From Streptomyces sp. CCM_MD2014 (GTDB lineage: Bacteria; Actinomycetota; Actinomycetes; Streptomycetales; Streptomycetaceae): 64,000 nucleotides of DNA. Location: positions 1,302,001 through 1,366,000 of the forward strand of contig NZ_CP009754.1 in NCBI RefSeq assembly GCF_000772045.1. Direction: 5' to 3'. The notes under the pieces were generated by a model, which had not been told where the DNA came from, ran no database searches, and was given only the letters and a program-made list of their open reading frames with translations. Made by a program: the position numbers and the translations under genes. Below, piece after piece: positions 32,439-41,540 of this stretch. How positions within the stretch are numbered: position 1 is the stretch's first letter; each line of letters begins with the position of its first letter.

Positions 32439-33257
32439 ATGACCGCACTCGTCTCCGGTACCGCCCCCGCCACCGACCGGGGCGTGGGCCCGCTGCTGCG
32501 GGCCTGGCGGGAGCGGCGCCGGGTCAGCCAGCTGGAGCTGGCCCTGCGCGCCGACTCCTCCGCCCGCCACATCAGCTTCGTCGAGACGGGCCGCTCCCGG
32601 CCGAGCGAGGAGATGGTGCTGCGCCTCGCCGAGCACCTGGAGGTCCCCGTACGCGAGCGCAACGCGCTGCTGCTCGCGGCCGGTTACGCCCCGCGCTACC
32701 CGGAGACCCCGTTGGACGACCCCGCGCTCGGCGCCCTGCGCGAGGGCATGGAGCGGCTGATCCGGGGCTACGAGCCGTATCCGGCGCTGGTCGTCGACGG
32801 GACGTACCGGGTGCTGGCGGCCAACCGGGGGATCACGATGCTGATGGACGGCGTCGCGGAGCACCTGCTCGCACCGCCGCTGAACGCCATCCGGCTGACG
32901 CTGCACCCTGAGGGGCTGGCGCCGCGCATCCGCAACCTGCGCGAGTGGCGCGGCCACCTGCTGGAGCAGATGGGACGGCAGATCGCCCTGCACCGCTCGC
33001 GGCCGCTGCGGGAGCTGTACGACGAGGTGGCGGCGTACCCGGTGCCTCAGACCGCGCCGGGCGGCGAGCCGGAGGAACCGGTGCCGTACTTCGCGCTGCC
33101 GATGCGGATCGAGCACCAGGGGCACGTCCTGTCGTTCATCTCGTCCATCTCCACCTTCAACACCCCGATGGACGTGACGGTCGCCGAGCTGGCCATCGAG
33201 ACGCTGCTCCCGGCCGACCCGGCGACGGTCAAGTACCTTCACTCGCTGCTTCCCTGA
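32439..33257 (+). CDS. XRE-family regulator with MmyB-like ligand-binding domain
   Basis: 272 residues. The HTH is RAWRERRRVSQLELALRADSSARHISFVETGRSRPSEEMVLRLAEHL, residues about 19-66. The C-terminal domain begins YEPYPALVVDGTYRVLAANRG and contains FISSISTFNTPMDVTVAELAIETLLPAD, as in the MmyB/CtpR-like class of Streptomyces regulators. Such proteins often control a neighbouring oxidoreductase or SDR, but here the divergent neighbour is the pterin dehydratase/methyltransferase pair. Its last 19 bases overlap the convergent membrane protein gene. Confidence 0.9.
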   Translation: MTALVSGTAPATDRGVGPLLRAWRERRRVSQLELALRADSSARHISFVETGRSRPSEEMVLRLAEHLEVPVRERNALLLAAGYAPRYPETPLDDPALGALREGMERLIRGYEPYPALVVDGTYRVLAANRGITMLMDGVAEHLLAPPLNAIRLTLHPEGLAPRIRNLREWRGHLLEQMGRQIALHRSRPLRELYDEVAAYPVPQTAPGGEPEEPVPYFALPMRIEHQGHVLSFISSISTFNTPMDVTVAELAIETLLPADPATVKYLHSLLP

Positions 33258-33664
33258 CCCTGCCTCAGGGCGGCGTACTGGAGCAGCGCGAACCCGGTCA
33301 CGACGACGGCCTGGAGTACCGTCCACACCGCTCCGGCCGCGGTGGGCGTGAGCCAGAGCACGAGCGCGACGAAGCTGACGGCCGCCCAGGCCAGGTTGGC
33401 CTCGACGACGGCCCTGACCGCGAGCGCCGCAGGCCGGGGGCGGGCGGCCAGCAGGCCCACGCACCCGGCGTACACCGCGAGGAAGGCACCGAGGGCGAGC
33501 AGCAGCCCGGAGCCGGCGCCGAACCAGCGGCCGAGCGGGCCGGAGAGGGCGAGGTAGGCGAGCGCGTTGGCGCCGGTCACCGCCGCGTCGAGGGCGAGGA
33601 AGCGGCGGAGCATCAGCCGCGGCTCGGCCGTACGGGCGAGTGCGGCAAGCTGGTGCGTGGACAT
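33239..33664 (-). CDS. Four-helix membrane protein of unknown function
   Basis: 141 residues. Hydrophobic segments near residues 24-42, 48-72, 84-106 and 111-130 (for example SGLLLALGAFLAVYAGCVGLL and AAVSFVALVLWLTPTAAGAV). No charged catalytic motif is present. It resembles small integral membrane proteins often found alone in actinobacteria. Its 3' end overlaps the XRE gene. Nothing in the context gives a function. Confidence 0.75.
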   Translation of the reverse strand: MSTHQLAALARTAEPRLMLRRFLALDAAVTGANALAYLALSGPLGRWFGAGSGLLLALGAFLAVYAGCVGLLAARPRPAALAVRAVVEANLAWAAVSFVALVLWLTPTAAGAVWTVLQAVVVTGFALLQYAALRQGQGSSE

Positions 33665-33779
33665 GACGAGTCAGCCTCCGTCGGTTCGGACATGCTGGAG
33701 GGCGGGCCGGGCCCCGGACCGGAGTGCGCCGGACCGGAACCCGGTGGCTCCACGATCCCGCCCCGGGCGGGCGGGGTCG

Positions 33780-33796
33780 ATTACCCGCCGGGTAAT
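33780..33796. promoter_or_regulatory. Perfect palindrome in the membrane protein / XRE spacer
   Basis: ATTACCCGCCGGGTAAT: 7-bp arms with a three-base centre, in the 252-base spacer between divergent starts at 33664 and 33917. It has the look of an operator. The bound factor is unknown. Confidence 0.5.
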
Positions 33797-33916
33797 GCCC
33801 CCGGTACCGGCCGGCTGATCCGTCCGGTCCCGGAAAGATCCACGAACACCCCTGTGAGACTGACAGAGGAACATGACAGACTGCGATGAGACTTGGGCGC
33901 GTTGGGGAGGCGTGGC

Positions 33917-34780
33917 GTGAGTGAGCGGCGGGCCGCACCCACCGTGGGCCAGGTGGTCCTCGGCAGACGGTTGCAGGAACTGCGGGAGACGGCGGGCCTC
34001 AAGCGCGAGGAGGCCGCCAAGGTGCTCCGCGTGGCCCCGGCGACGGTACGGCGCATGGAGATGGCCGAGGTCGCGCTGAAAATACCGTACGTCCAGATAC
34101 TGCTGACGGCGTACGGAGTCGGCGCCGACGAGGTCGCGGCCTTCGTCGCGCTCGCCGAGGAGGCGAACCAGCCGGGCTGGTGGCAGCGGTACCACGACGT
34201 GCTGCCGGACTGGTTCAGCCTGTACGTGAGCCTGGAGGGCGCCGCGCGGATCGTGCGCTCCTACGAGCCGCACTTCGTCCCGGGCCTGCTGCAGACCGAG
34301 GACTACGCGCGCTCGGTCCTGGAGGCCGGGACGATCGGCAACGCGGGCGGCGACGCGGTGGAGCGGCACGTGTCCCTGCGCATGGAGCGGCAGCGCCTCC
34401 TCGAGCGCCAGGACCCGCCCCACCTGTGGGTGGTGATGGACGAGACGGTGCTGAGGCGCCCGGTGAGCATCCACGGCCGGGTGATGCGCGAGCAGCTCGA
34501 CAAACTGCTGGAGTTCGCCGCCCGGGACCGCGTGACGCTCCAGGTCGCCGAGTTCGAGGACGGACCCCATCCCGGGACGTACGCCCCCTTCACGCTGTTC
34601 CGGTTCGCGGAGCCGGAGCTGCCCGACATGGTCTTCACCGAGTACCTGACGGGCGCCCTGTACCTGGACTCCCGCGCCGAGGTCTCGGCGCACCTGGAGG
34701 TCCTGGACCACATGACGGCGCGCGCCGCCTCGACCCAGCGCACCGAGAAGATCCTGCGCGCCTACCGCGAGAACTTCTGA
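33917..34780 (+). CDS. XRE-family regulator with DUF5753 (WhiJ-like)
   Basis: 287 residues from GTG 33917 behind GGGGAGG. The HTH is VVLGRRLQELRETAGLKREEAAKVLRVAPATVRRMEMAEVAL, and the DUF5753 part begins ANQPGWWQRYHDVLPDWFSLYVSLE, then YEPHFVPGLLQTEDYARSVLEAG. These are the large Streptomyces family that includes WhiJ and usually works with a DUF397 (BldB-associated) small protein. None follows here; a DUF574-type methyltransferase comes next, 50 bases downstream. It may affect development or secondary metabolism. Confidence 0.92.
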   Translation: MSERRAAPTVGQVVLGRRLQELRETAGLKREEAAKVLRVAPATVRRMEMAEVALKIPYVQILLTAYGVGADEVAAFVALAEEANQPGWWQRYHDVLPDWFSLYVSLEGAARIVRSYEPHFVPGLLQTEDYARSVLEAGTIGNAGGDAVERHVSLRMERQRLLERQDPPHLWVVMDETVLRRPVSIHGRVMREQLDKLLEFAARDRVTLQVAEFEDGPHPGTYAPFTLFRFAEPELPDMVFTEYLTGALYLDSRAEVSAHLEVLDHMTARAASTQRTEKILRAYRENF

Positions 34781-34830
34781 CCGGCGACGACCCTCACACA
34801 GCGAACGCAGCCCCGAGGAGACGACACCGC

Positions 34831-35646
34831 ATGACCGGATCCGAGCCCGTGCCCGCGCCCCTCGACACCAGCCGGCCGCACCCGGCCCGGGTCTACGACT
34901 GGTGGCTGGGCGGCAAGGACAACTACCCGGTGGACGAGGAACTGGCGCGGAAGATCCTCGCGGCGGACAGCACGGCGGTGCGCGGGGCGCGCGCGAACCG
35001 CCGGTTCATGCACCGGGCGGTCCGTACCCTCGCCGAGGCCGGGATCCGCCAGTTCCTGGACATAGGCACCGGCATCCCCACCGAGCCGAATCTGCACCAG
35101 GTGGCCCAGGCGGTGGCCCCCGAGGCGCGGATCGTCTACGCCGACAACGACCCGATCGTCCTCAGGCACGCCGAGGCGCTGCTGCACGGCTCGGCGCAGG
35201 GCGCCACCGACTACGTCCACGCGGACGTCCGGGACCCCGAGACGATCCTGCGGCTGGCGGGCGAGTCCCTGGACTTCGACCGGCCCCTCGCCCTGTCGCT
35301 GGTGGCCCTGACGCACTACCTCGGCGACGCGGCCGACGGCGACGACGTGTACGGCCTGCTCAAGCGGTACACCGACGTGCTCGCACCGGGCAGCTTCCTG
35401 GTCCTCTCCCAGGTCACGCCCGATCTGAACCCGGAGGCGGTGGGCAAGGCCGCGGAGCTCTTCGCCCGGAGCGGCACGCCGTTCCACCCGCGCTCCCTCC
35501 CCGACTTCGCGCGCTTCTTCGACGGCCTCGAGCTGCTGGGCCCCGGCATCATCCCGGTCACCGGCTGGCGGCCGGACCCGGAGGACGTGGCGGCCCAGTC
35601 CGAGGGCATCGTGCCGGTGTACGCGGGGGTGGCCCGCAAGCCCTGA
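34831..35646 (+). CDS. SAM-dependent methyltransferase of the DUF574 (Methyltransf_19) family
   Basis: 271 residues from ATG 34831 with GAGGAG upstream. The N-terminus PHPARVYDWWLGGKDNYPVDEELARKIL and motif I FLDIGTGIPTEPNLHQVAQ are diagnostic, followed by VYADNDPIVLRHAEALL and ALSLVALTHYLGD. The family is very expanded in Streptomyces and its substrates are largely unknown; genes often sit next to XRE regulators, as here. Likely cotranscribed with the upstream regulator. Confidence 0.92.
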   Translation: MTGSEPVPAPLDTSRPHPARVYDWWLGGKDNYPVDEELARKILAADSTAVRGARANRRFMHRAVRTLAEAGIRQFLDIGTGIPTEPNLHQVAQAVAPEARIVYADNDPIVLRHAEALLHGSAQGATDYVHADVRDPETILRLAGESLDFDRPLALSLVALTHYLGDAADGDDVYGLLKRYTDVLAPGSFLVLSQVTPDLNPEAVGKAAELFARSGTPFHPRSLPDFARFFDGLELLGPGIIPVTGWRPDPEDVAAQSEGIVPVYAGVARKP

Positions 35647-35715
35647 CCCGGACGTCGAGGGCCCCGTGCTGACCCGTACGGGCGCCGCGAACGGGTGCGC
35701 TCCCGCGCCCGCCCC

Positions 35716-35729
35716 TAGGTTCGGGAACC
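35716..35729 (+). promoter_or_regulatory. narG promoter region with an overlapping palindrome
   Basis: TAGGTT (35716-35721) is a fair -10 at the right distance from the GTG at 35751. The palindrome GGTTCGGGAACC (35718-35729) overlaps it and the expected start of transcription, a position suited to repression. No good -35 is seen. Confidence 0.4.
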
Positions 35730-35750
35730 AGGGCGAGCAAGGGAGCGCAC

Positions 35751-38700
35751 GTGACCGAGACGCGGACACCGCCCACCGAGCCGGGCGCGGCGCTGCTGCG
35801 GGCGGGACGGTTCTTCCGGCCGGGCACCGCCGCACCCGACCTGCACAGCATCGGGCTGGTCGGCGGGCGGGAGTCGGACGCCTTCTACCGGGACCGCTGG
35901 AGCCACGACAAGGTCGTGACGTCGACGCACGGCGTGAACTGCACAGGTTCGTGCCGGTGGAACGTGTTCGTCAAGGACGGCATCATCACCTGGGAGACCC
36001 AGGCCACGGACTATCCCTCGGTCGGCCCGGACCGCCCCGAGTACGAGCCGCGCGGCTGCCCCCGGGGCGCCGCCTTCTCCTGGTACACCTACTCCCCCAC
36101 CCGGGTGCGCTACCCGTACGTGCGCGGGGTGCTCCTGGACATGTACCGGGAGGCGAAGGCCCGGCTGAGGGACCCGGTGCTGGCCTGGGCCGACATCCAG
36201 GGCGACCCGGAGCGCCGCGCGCGGTACCAGCGGGCCCGCGGCAAGGGCGGCCTGGTCCGGGCGAGCTGGGACGAGGCGGTCGAGATGGTCGCCGCCGCCC
36301 ACGTGCACACCATCCGCACCCACGGCCCCGACCGCATCGCGGGCTTCTCCCCCATCCCCGCCATGTCGATGGTGTCGCACGCGGCGGGCGCCCGCTTCCA
36401 CTCGCTGATCGGCGCCCCGATGCTGTCGTTCTACGACTGGTACGCCGACCTGCCCGTGGCGTCCCCGCAGGTCTTCGGCGACCAGACGGACGTGCCGGAG
36501 TCGGGCGACTGGTGGGACGCTGCGTACCTGATCATGTGGGGCACGAACGTGCCGGTGACCCGCACGCCGGACGCGCACTGGATGGCGGAGGCCCGCTACC
36601 GGGGCCAGAAGGTGGTCGTGGTCTCGCCGGACTACGCCGACAACACCAAGTTCGCCGACCAGTGGCTGCACCCGCACCCGGGCACCGACGCCGCGCTGGC
36701 GATGGCGATGGGGCACGTGGTGCTCAAGGAGTTCTTCGTCGACCGGACGACCCCGTTCTTCGACGACTACGTGCGCCGCTTCACCGACCTGCCGTTCCTG
36801 GTGACGCTGACCGAGCGGGACGGGGGGTACGTCCCGGGCAAGTTCCTGCGCGCAGCCGACCTGGGGCAGGGCGGCGACGACGCGCTGTGGAAGACCGTCG
36901 TCCTGGACGAGACGACGGGCCGCGCGGTCGTCCCGAACGGCTCGCTGGGCTTCCGCTGGAACGAGGCCGACCGGGGGAAGTGGAACCTGGACCTGGGCGA
37001 CGTGCGCCCCCGGCTGAGCCTGCACGGCCACGAGATGGCGTCCGGCGTGGAAGTGCTCCTCCCCCGTTTCGACACCGAGGGCGGCCCGCACGGCCAGGGG
37101 CGCGGGGACGTCCTGCGCCGGGGCGTCCCGGCGACGCGGCTCGGCGGGGCGACCGGGCCGCTGGTGACGACGGTGTTCGACCTGCTGCTCGCCCAGTACG
37201 GCGTGGCCAGACCGGACGTGCCGGGCGACTGGCCGGCGTCGTACGAGGACGCCGACGCGCCCGCGACACCCGCCTGGCAGGAGACGCACACCTCGGTCCC
37301 GGCGGCGGCCTGTGTGCGCATCGCCCGGGAGTTCGCGCGGACGGCGGAGCGCTCCAAGGGCCGCTGCATGATCCTGATGGGCGCGGGCACCAACCACTGG
37401 TTCCACTCCGAGACGATCTACCGGGGTTTCCTGGCCCTGCTCCAGCTCACCGGCTGCCAGGGCCGCAACGGCGGCGGCTGGGCGCACTACGTGGGCCAGG
37501 AGAAGTGCCGTCCGGTGACGGGCTGGGCGTCGCTGGCCGCCGCGTCGGACTGGTCGCGCCCTCCCCGCCAGGCGATCGGCACCGGGTACTGGTACCTGCA
37601 CACCGACCAGTGGCGCTACGACCGCTTCCGCGCCGACGTCCTCGCCTCACCGCTGGGCGAGGGGCGGCTCGCGGGGATGGCCGGCGCGGACTGTCTCGCC
37701 CTGTCGGCGCGCACGGGCTGGATGCCGTCCTACCCGACCTTCGACCGCAATCCGCTGGAGCTGGGCGAGACCTTCGGCGACCCGGTGGCGAACGCGGTGG
37801 CGGAACTGCAGGCGGGGACGCTGAAGTTCGCGGGCGAGGACCCGGACGCGCCGGAGAACTGGCCGCGGATCGTGACCCTGTGGCGGGCCAACCTGCTCGG
37901 CTCGTCCGGCAAGGGCGCCGAGTACTTCACCAAGCACCTGCTGGGCACCCAGTCCTCGCTGCGGGCCGAGGAGGCGGCGCCCGGCGAGCGGCCCCGGGAC
38001 GTGGTCTGGCACGAGGAGGCGCCCGAGGGGAAGCTCGACCTGCTCCTCTCGCTGGACTTCCGGCACACCTCGTCCACACTGCTGTCCGACGTGGTGCTGC
38101 CCGCCGCGACCTGGTACGAGAAGCACGACCTGTCCAGCACCGACATGCATCCCTACGTGCACGCCTTCTCCCCGGCGGTGAACCCGCCGTGGCAGGCGCG
38201 CACCGACTTCGACACCTTCAAGCTCCTCGCGGAGAAGCTGAGCGAGCTGGCCGAGGACCATCTCGGGGTGCGCAAGGACCTGGTGGCGGCACCGCTCCAG
38301 CACGACACTCCCGGCGAGATCGCCCAGCCGGGCGGCGTCGTACGCGACTGGCGGTGCGGGGAGTGCGCCCCGGAGCCCGGGAAGACCATGCCGAACCTCG
38401 TGGTCGTGGAGCGCGACTACACGGCGATCGGCGCGAAGTTCGCGGCGCTGGGACCGCTGGCGGAGACCAAGGGGCTGCCCGCCAAGGGCATCACCCTGAA
38501 GCCGGACGAGGAGGTGGCCCGGCTGCGGGACCTGAACGGCACGGTGCGCGGCGGCCCGGCCGACGGGCGTCCGGCCCTGGACACGGCGGTGAAGGCGGCC
38601 AACACCATCCTGGCCCTGTCCGGCACCACCAACGGGCGCCTGGCCACCCAGGGTTTCCACACCCTGGAGGCGAGGACCGGACAGGAGATGGCCCACCTGG

Positions 38701-39446
38701 CCGCCGAGCAGGAGGGCAAGCGGATCACGTACGCCGACACCCAGGCGGCGCCCGTGCCGGTGATCACCTCGCCGGAGTGGTCGGGCAGCGAGGCCGGAGG
38801 GCGGCGCTACACGGCGTTCACGATCAACACCGAGCACCTCAAGCCCTGGCACACCCTCACCGGCCGGCAGCACTTCTTCGTCGACCACGACTGGATGCAC
38901 GAGCTGGGCGAGGCGCTGCCCGTCTACCGTCCGCCGCTGGACATGCACCGGCTGTTCGGCGAACCGCGGCTGGGTCCCGACGGGCACCACGAGGTGACGG
39001 TCCGCTACCTGACCCCGCACAACAAGTGGTCCATCCACTCCGAGTACCAGGACAACCTGTTCATGCTGGCGCTGTCCCGCGGCGGTCAGACCATCTGGAT
39101 GTCCGCCGAGGACGCGGCGGCGATCGGCGTCGCCGACGACGACTGGATCGAGGCGGTCAACCGCAACGGCGTGGTGGTGGCCCGCGCGATCGTCTCGCAC
39201 CGCATGCCGCCCGGCACGGTCTACATGCACCACGCCCAGGAACGCACGGTCAATGTGCCCCTCACGGAGACCACCGGGAAACGCGGCGGCGTCCACAACT
39301 CGCTCACCCGCCTGCTTCTCAAACCGACCCATCTCATCGGCGGCTACGCCCAGTTGTCCTGGGCGTTCAACTACCTGGGCCCGACGGGCAACCAGCGCGA
39401 CGAGGTGACGGTGATCCGCCGCCGCTCCCAGGAGGTCGAGTACTGA
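35751..39446 (+). CDS. narG: Respiratory nitrate reductase alpha subunit
   Basis: 1231 residues, full length. It reduces nitrate to nitrite with quinol-derived electrons on the inner face of the membrane. The FS0 [4Fe-4S] ligands are His60, Cys64, Cys68 and Cys103 (HGVNCTGSCRWNVF and RGCPRGAAFSW). The Mo ligand is Asp229 in SFYDWYADLP. Conserved NarG blocks MILMGAGTNHWFHSETIYRG and YEKHDLSSTDMHPYVHAF are present. GTG start at 35751 behind AGGGAGCG. First gene of narGHJI, overlapping narH by one base. From S. coelicolor knowledge, this locus may be the spore-associated nar1; that needs synteny. Confidence 0.97.
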   Translation: MTETRTPPTEPGAALLRAGRFFRPGTAAPDLHSIGLVGGRESDAFYRDRWSHDKVVTSTHGVNCTGSCRWNVFVKDGIITWETQATDYPSVGPDRPEYEPRGCPRGAAFSWYTYSPTRVRYPYVRGVLLDMYREAKARLRDPVLAWADIQGDPERRARYQRARGKGGLVRASWDEAVEMVAAAHVHTIRTHGPDRIAGFSPIPAMSMVSHAAGARFHSLIGAPMLSFYDWYADLPVASPQVFGDQTDVPESGDWWDAAYLIMWGTNVPVTRTPDAHWMAEARYRGQKVVVVSPDYADNTKFADQWLHPHPGTDAALAMAMGHVVLKEFFVDRTTPFFDDYVRRFTDLPFLVTLTERDGGYVPGKFLRAADLGQGGDDALWKTVVLDETTGRAVVPNGSLGFRWNEADRGKWNLDLGDVRPRLSLHGHEMASGVEVLLPRFDTEGGPHGQGRGDVLRRGVPATRLGGATGPLVTTVFDLLLAQYGVARPDVPGDWPASYEDADAPATPAWQETHTSVPAAACVRIAREFARTAERSKGRCMILMGAGTNHWFHSETIYRGFLALLQLTGCQGRNGGGWAHYVGQEKCRPVTGWASLAAASDWSRPPRQAIGTGYWYLHTDQWRYDRFRADVLASPLGEGRLAGMAGADCLALSARTGWMPSYPTFDRNPLELGETFGDPVANAVAELQAGTLKFAGEDPDAPENWPRIVTLWRANLLGSSGKGAEYFTKHLLGTQSSLRAEEAAPGERPRDVVWHEEAPEGKLDLLLSLDFRHTSSTLLSDVVLPAATWYEKHDLSSTDMHPYVHAFSPAVNPPWQARTDFDTFKLLAEKLSELAEDHLGVRKDLVAAPLQHDTPGEIAQPGGVVRDWRCGECAPEPGKTMPNLVVVERDYTAIGAKFAALGPLAETKGLPAKGITLKPDEEVARLRDLNGTVRGGPADGRPALDTAVKAANTILALSGTTNGRLATQGFHTLEARTGQEMAHLAAEQEGKRITYADTQAAPVPVITSPEWSGSEAGGRRYTAFTINTEHLKPWHTLTGRQHFFVDHDWMHELGEALPVYRPPLDMHRLFGEPRLGPDGHHEVTVRYLTPHNKWSIHSEYQDNLFMLALSRGGQTIWMSAEDAAAIGVADDDWIEAVNRNGVVVARAIVSHRMPPGTVYMHHAQERTVNVPLTETTGKRGGVHNSLTRLLLKPTHLIGGYAQLSWAFNYLGPTGNQRDEVTVIRRRSQEVEY

Positions 39447-41041
39447 TGCGCCCGATGGCCCAGGTCGCGATGGTCATGAATCTCGACAAGTGCATCGGCT
39501 GCCACACCTGTTCGGTCACCTGCAAACAGGCGTGGACCAACCGGCGGGGCATGGAGTACGTCTGGTTCAACAACGTCGAGACCCGCCCCGGACAGGGCTA
39601 TCCGCGCCGCTACGAGGACCAGGAGAGATGGCGGGGCGGCTGGGAGCTGAACCGGCGCGGCGCCCTGAAGCTGAAGGCGGGCGGCCGGTTCAGGAAGCTC
39701 GCCGGGATCTTCTCCAACCCGCGGCTCCCGGAGATCAAGGACTACTACGAGCCCTGGACGTACGACTACAAGAACCTCACCGACGCTCCGCTCGGTACCG
39801 ACTACCCGGTCGCGCGGCCCGTCTCGCAGCTCGACGGCAAGCCGATGAAGATCGGCTGGTCCTCGAACTGGGACGACAGCCTGGGCGGCGCCCCCGCCTA
39901 CGGCGACCTGGACCCGATGGTGGAACGCACCCGGCAGCAGGCGTCCGAGAAGGTGCGCTTCGCCTACGAAGAGACCTTCATGTTCTACCTGCCGCGCATC
40001 TGCGAGCACTGCCTCAACCCCTCGTGCGTGGCGTCGTGCCCGTCCGGGGCTCTGTACAAGCGCTCGGAGGACGGCATCGTCCTGGTCGACCAGGACCGCT
40101 GCCGGGGCTGGCGGATGTGCGTGACCGGATGCCCGTACAAGAAGGTGTACTTCAACCACCGCACCGGCAAGGCGGAGAAGTGCACCTTCTGCTACCCGCG
40201 CATCGAGGTCGGCCAGCCCACCGTCTGCTCGGAGACCTGCGTGGGGCGGCTCAGGTATCTCGGGGTGGTCCTGTACGACGCCGACAAGGTGACCGCGGCC
40301 GCCGAGACGCCGGACGAACGCGAGCTGTACCAGGCGCAGTTGGGTGTCTTCCTGGACCCGGAGGACCCGGCGGTGCGGCGGGCCGCCGAGGACGCCGGGA
40401 TCCCGTTCGACTGGATCGAGGCGGCCCGGCGCTCCCCCGTGCACGCCCTGGTCAGCAAGTACAGGGTCGCGCTTCCCCTGCACCCGGAGTACCGCACGAT
40501 GCCGATGGTCTGGTACATCCCGCCGCTGTCGCCGGTCGTCGACGCGCTGACGGAGACGGGGCACGACGGCGAGGACGCGGACAACCTATTCGGCGCGATC
40601 GACACGCTGCGCATCCCGCTGGAGTACCTGGCCGAGCTGTTCACGGCCGGTGACACCGGGCCGGTGCGGGCCTCGCTGGAGAAGCTGGCCGCGATGCGCG
40701 CCCACATGCGGTCGGTCAACCTCGGGGAGGAACCCGATCCGGTCGTGGGCGAGGGCGTCGGCATGCGAGCGGCCGAGATCGAGGAGATGTACCGGCTGCT
40801 GGCGCTCGCCAAGTACGAGGAGCGGTACGTGATCCCGACGGCGGCCGTCGGAGACGCGCACCGCCTTGAGGCGTCCGCACTGCCGGACACGTGCAGCCTC
40901 GACACCGACGGCGGGCCCGGCATGGGCGGCGACGGGCCCTTCGGAGCGGACTCGGGGCGCAGGCGGCTGCCGCTGGTGCCGGTGGAGAACTTCCACATCC
41001 TGCGCGGGCGGCAGACCGCCGACGACGAGAGGGAGGTCTGA
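39446..41041 (+). CDS. narH: Respiratory nitrate reductase beta subunit
   Basis: 531 residues. Iron-sulfur electron-transfer subunit between NarI hemes and NarG. The first cluster motif is DKCIGCHTCSVTCKQAW (C16, C19, C22, C26); further motifs are CEHCLNPSCVASCPSGAL and CRGWRMCVTGCPYKK, where the Trp in place of a Cys marks the [3Fe-4S] cluster, and CTFCYPRIEVGQPTVCSETC. The start overlaps the narG stop as TGATG (39444-39448). The C-terminal tail has a Gly/Asp-rich insert (DTDGGPGMGGDGPF) that is not conserved. Confidence 0.97.
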   Translation: MRPMAQVAMVMNLDKCIGCHTCSVTCKQAWTNRRGMEYVWFNNVETRPGQGYPRRYEDQERWRGGWELNRRGALKLKAGGRFRKLAGIFSNPRLPEIKDYYEPWTYDYKNLTDAPLGTDYPVARPVSQLDGKPMKIGWSSNWDDSLGGAPAYGDLDPMVERTRQQASEKVRFAYEETFMFYLPRICEHCLNPSCVASCPSGALYKRSEDGIVLVDQDRCRGWRMCVTGCPYKKVYFNHRTGKAEKCTFCYPRIEVGQPTVCSETCVGRLRYLGVVLYDADKVTAAAETPDERELYQAQLGVFLDPEDPAVRRAAEDAGIPFDWIEAARRSPVHALVSKYRVALPLHPEYRTMPMVWYIPPLSPVVDALTETGHDGEDADNLFGAIDTLRIPLEYLAELFTAGDTGPVRASLEKLAAMRAHMRSVNLGEEPDPVVGEGVGMRAAEIEEMYRLLALAKYEERYVIPTAAVGDAHRLEASALPDTCSLDTDGGPGMGGDGPFGADSGRRRLPLVPVENFHILRGRQTADDEREV

Positions 41042-41045
41042 TCCG

Positions 41046-41540
41046 ATGCCCGGCTTCGAGGTGCTGTACCAGGCGGCGGCGCTCTGTCTGACGTATCCCG
41101 ACGACGACTTCCGCGCCCGGCTGCCCCTGCTGCGGGAGGCCGCACCGCAACTGCGCGGTTTCACCGACCATGCGTCGGCGACCGAGCAGGGCGCACTCCA
41201 GGCGCACTACGTCGAGGTCTTCGACTTCAGGAACCGGCACAGCCTGTACCTGAGCTGGTGGACCGACGGCGACACCCGCAACCGCGGGATGTCCCTGGTC
41301 CGGTTCAAGGAGCTGTACCGCGCGCACGGCCTGGAGTTCACCGGTGAGGAGCTGCCGGACTTCCTGCCCGCGGTCCTGGAGTTCGTCTCCCGCACCGGGG
41401 ACATGGAGATGCTCACCGAGCACCGCGCCGCCCTGGACCAGCTGCGCTCCCGGCTCACCGCCTTCGGCACGCCCTACGCCTGCGTCCTGGACGCCGTGTG
41501 CGCCACCCTGCCGCCCGCACCCACCGGAGCCCGCCGATGA
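41046..41540 (+). CDS. narJ: Nitrate reductase molybdenum cofactor assembly chaperone
   Basis: 164 residues. NarJ binds the apo-NarG N-terminus and guides Moco insertion; it is not part of the final complex. The TorD/NarJ-like helical fold shows in LYQAAALCLTYPDDDFRARLP, HYVEVFDFRNRHSLYLSWWTDGDTRNRG and LPDFLPAVLEFVSRTGD, with the conserved YVxxFD and DxRxRG segments. It is shorter than E. coli NarJ (about 236) but normal for actinobacteria. It starts four bases after narH and overlaps narI by ATGA. Confidence 0.95.
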   Translation: MPGFEVLYQAAALCLTYPDDDFRARLPLLREAAPQLRGFTDHASATEQGALQAHYVEVFDFRNRHSLYLSWWTDGDTRNRGMSLVRFKELYRAHGLEFTGEELPDFLPAVLEFVSRTGDMEMLTEHRAALDQLRSRLTAFGTPYACVLDAVCATLPPAPTGARR

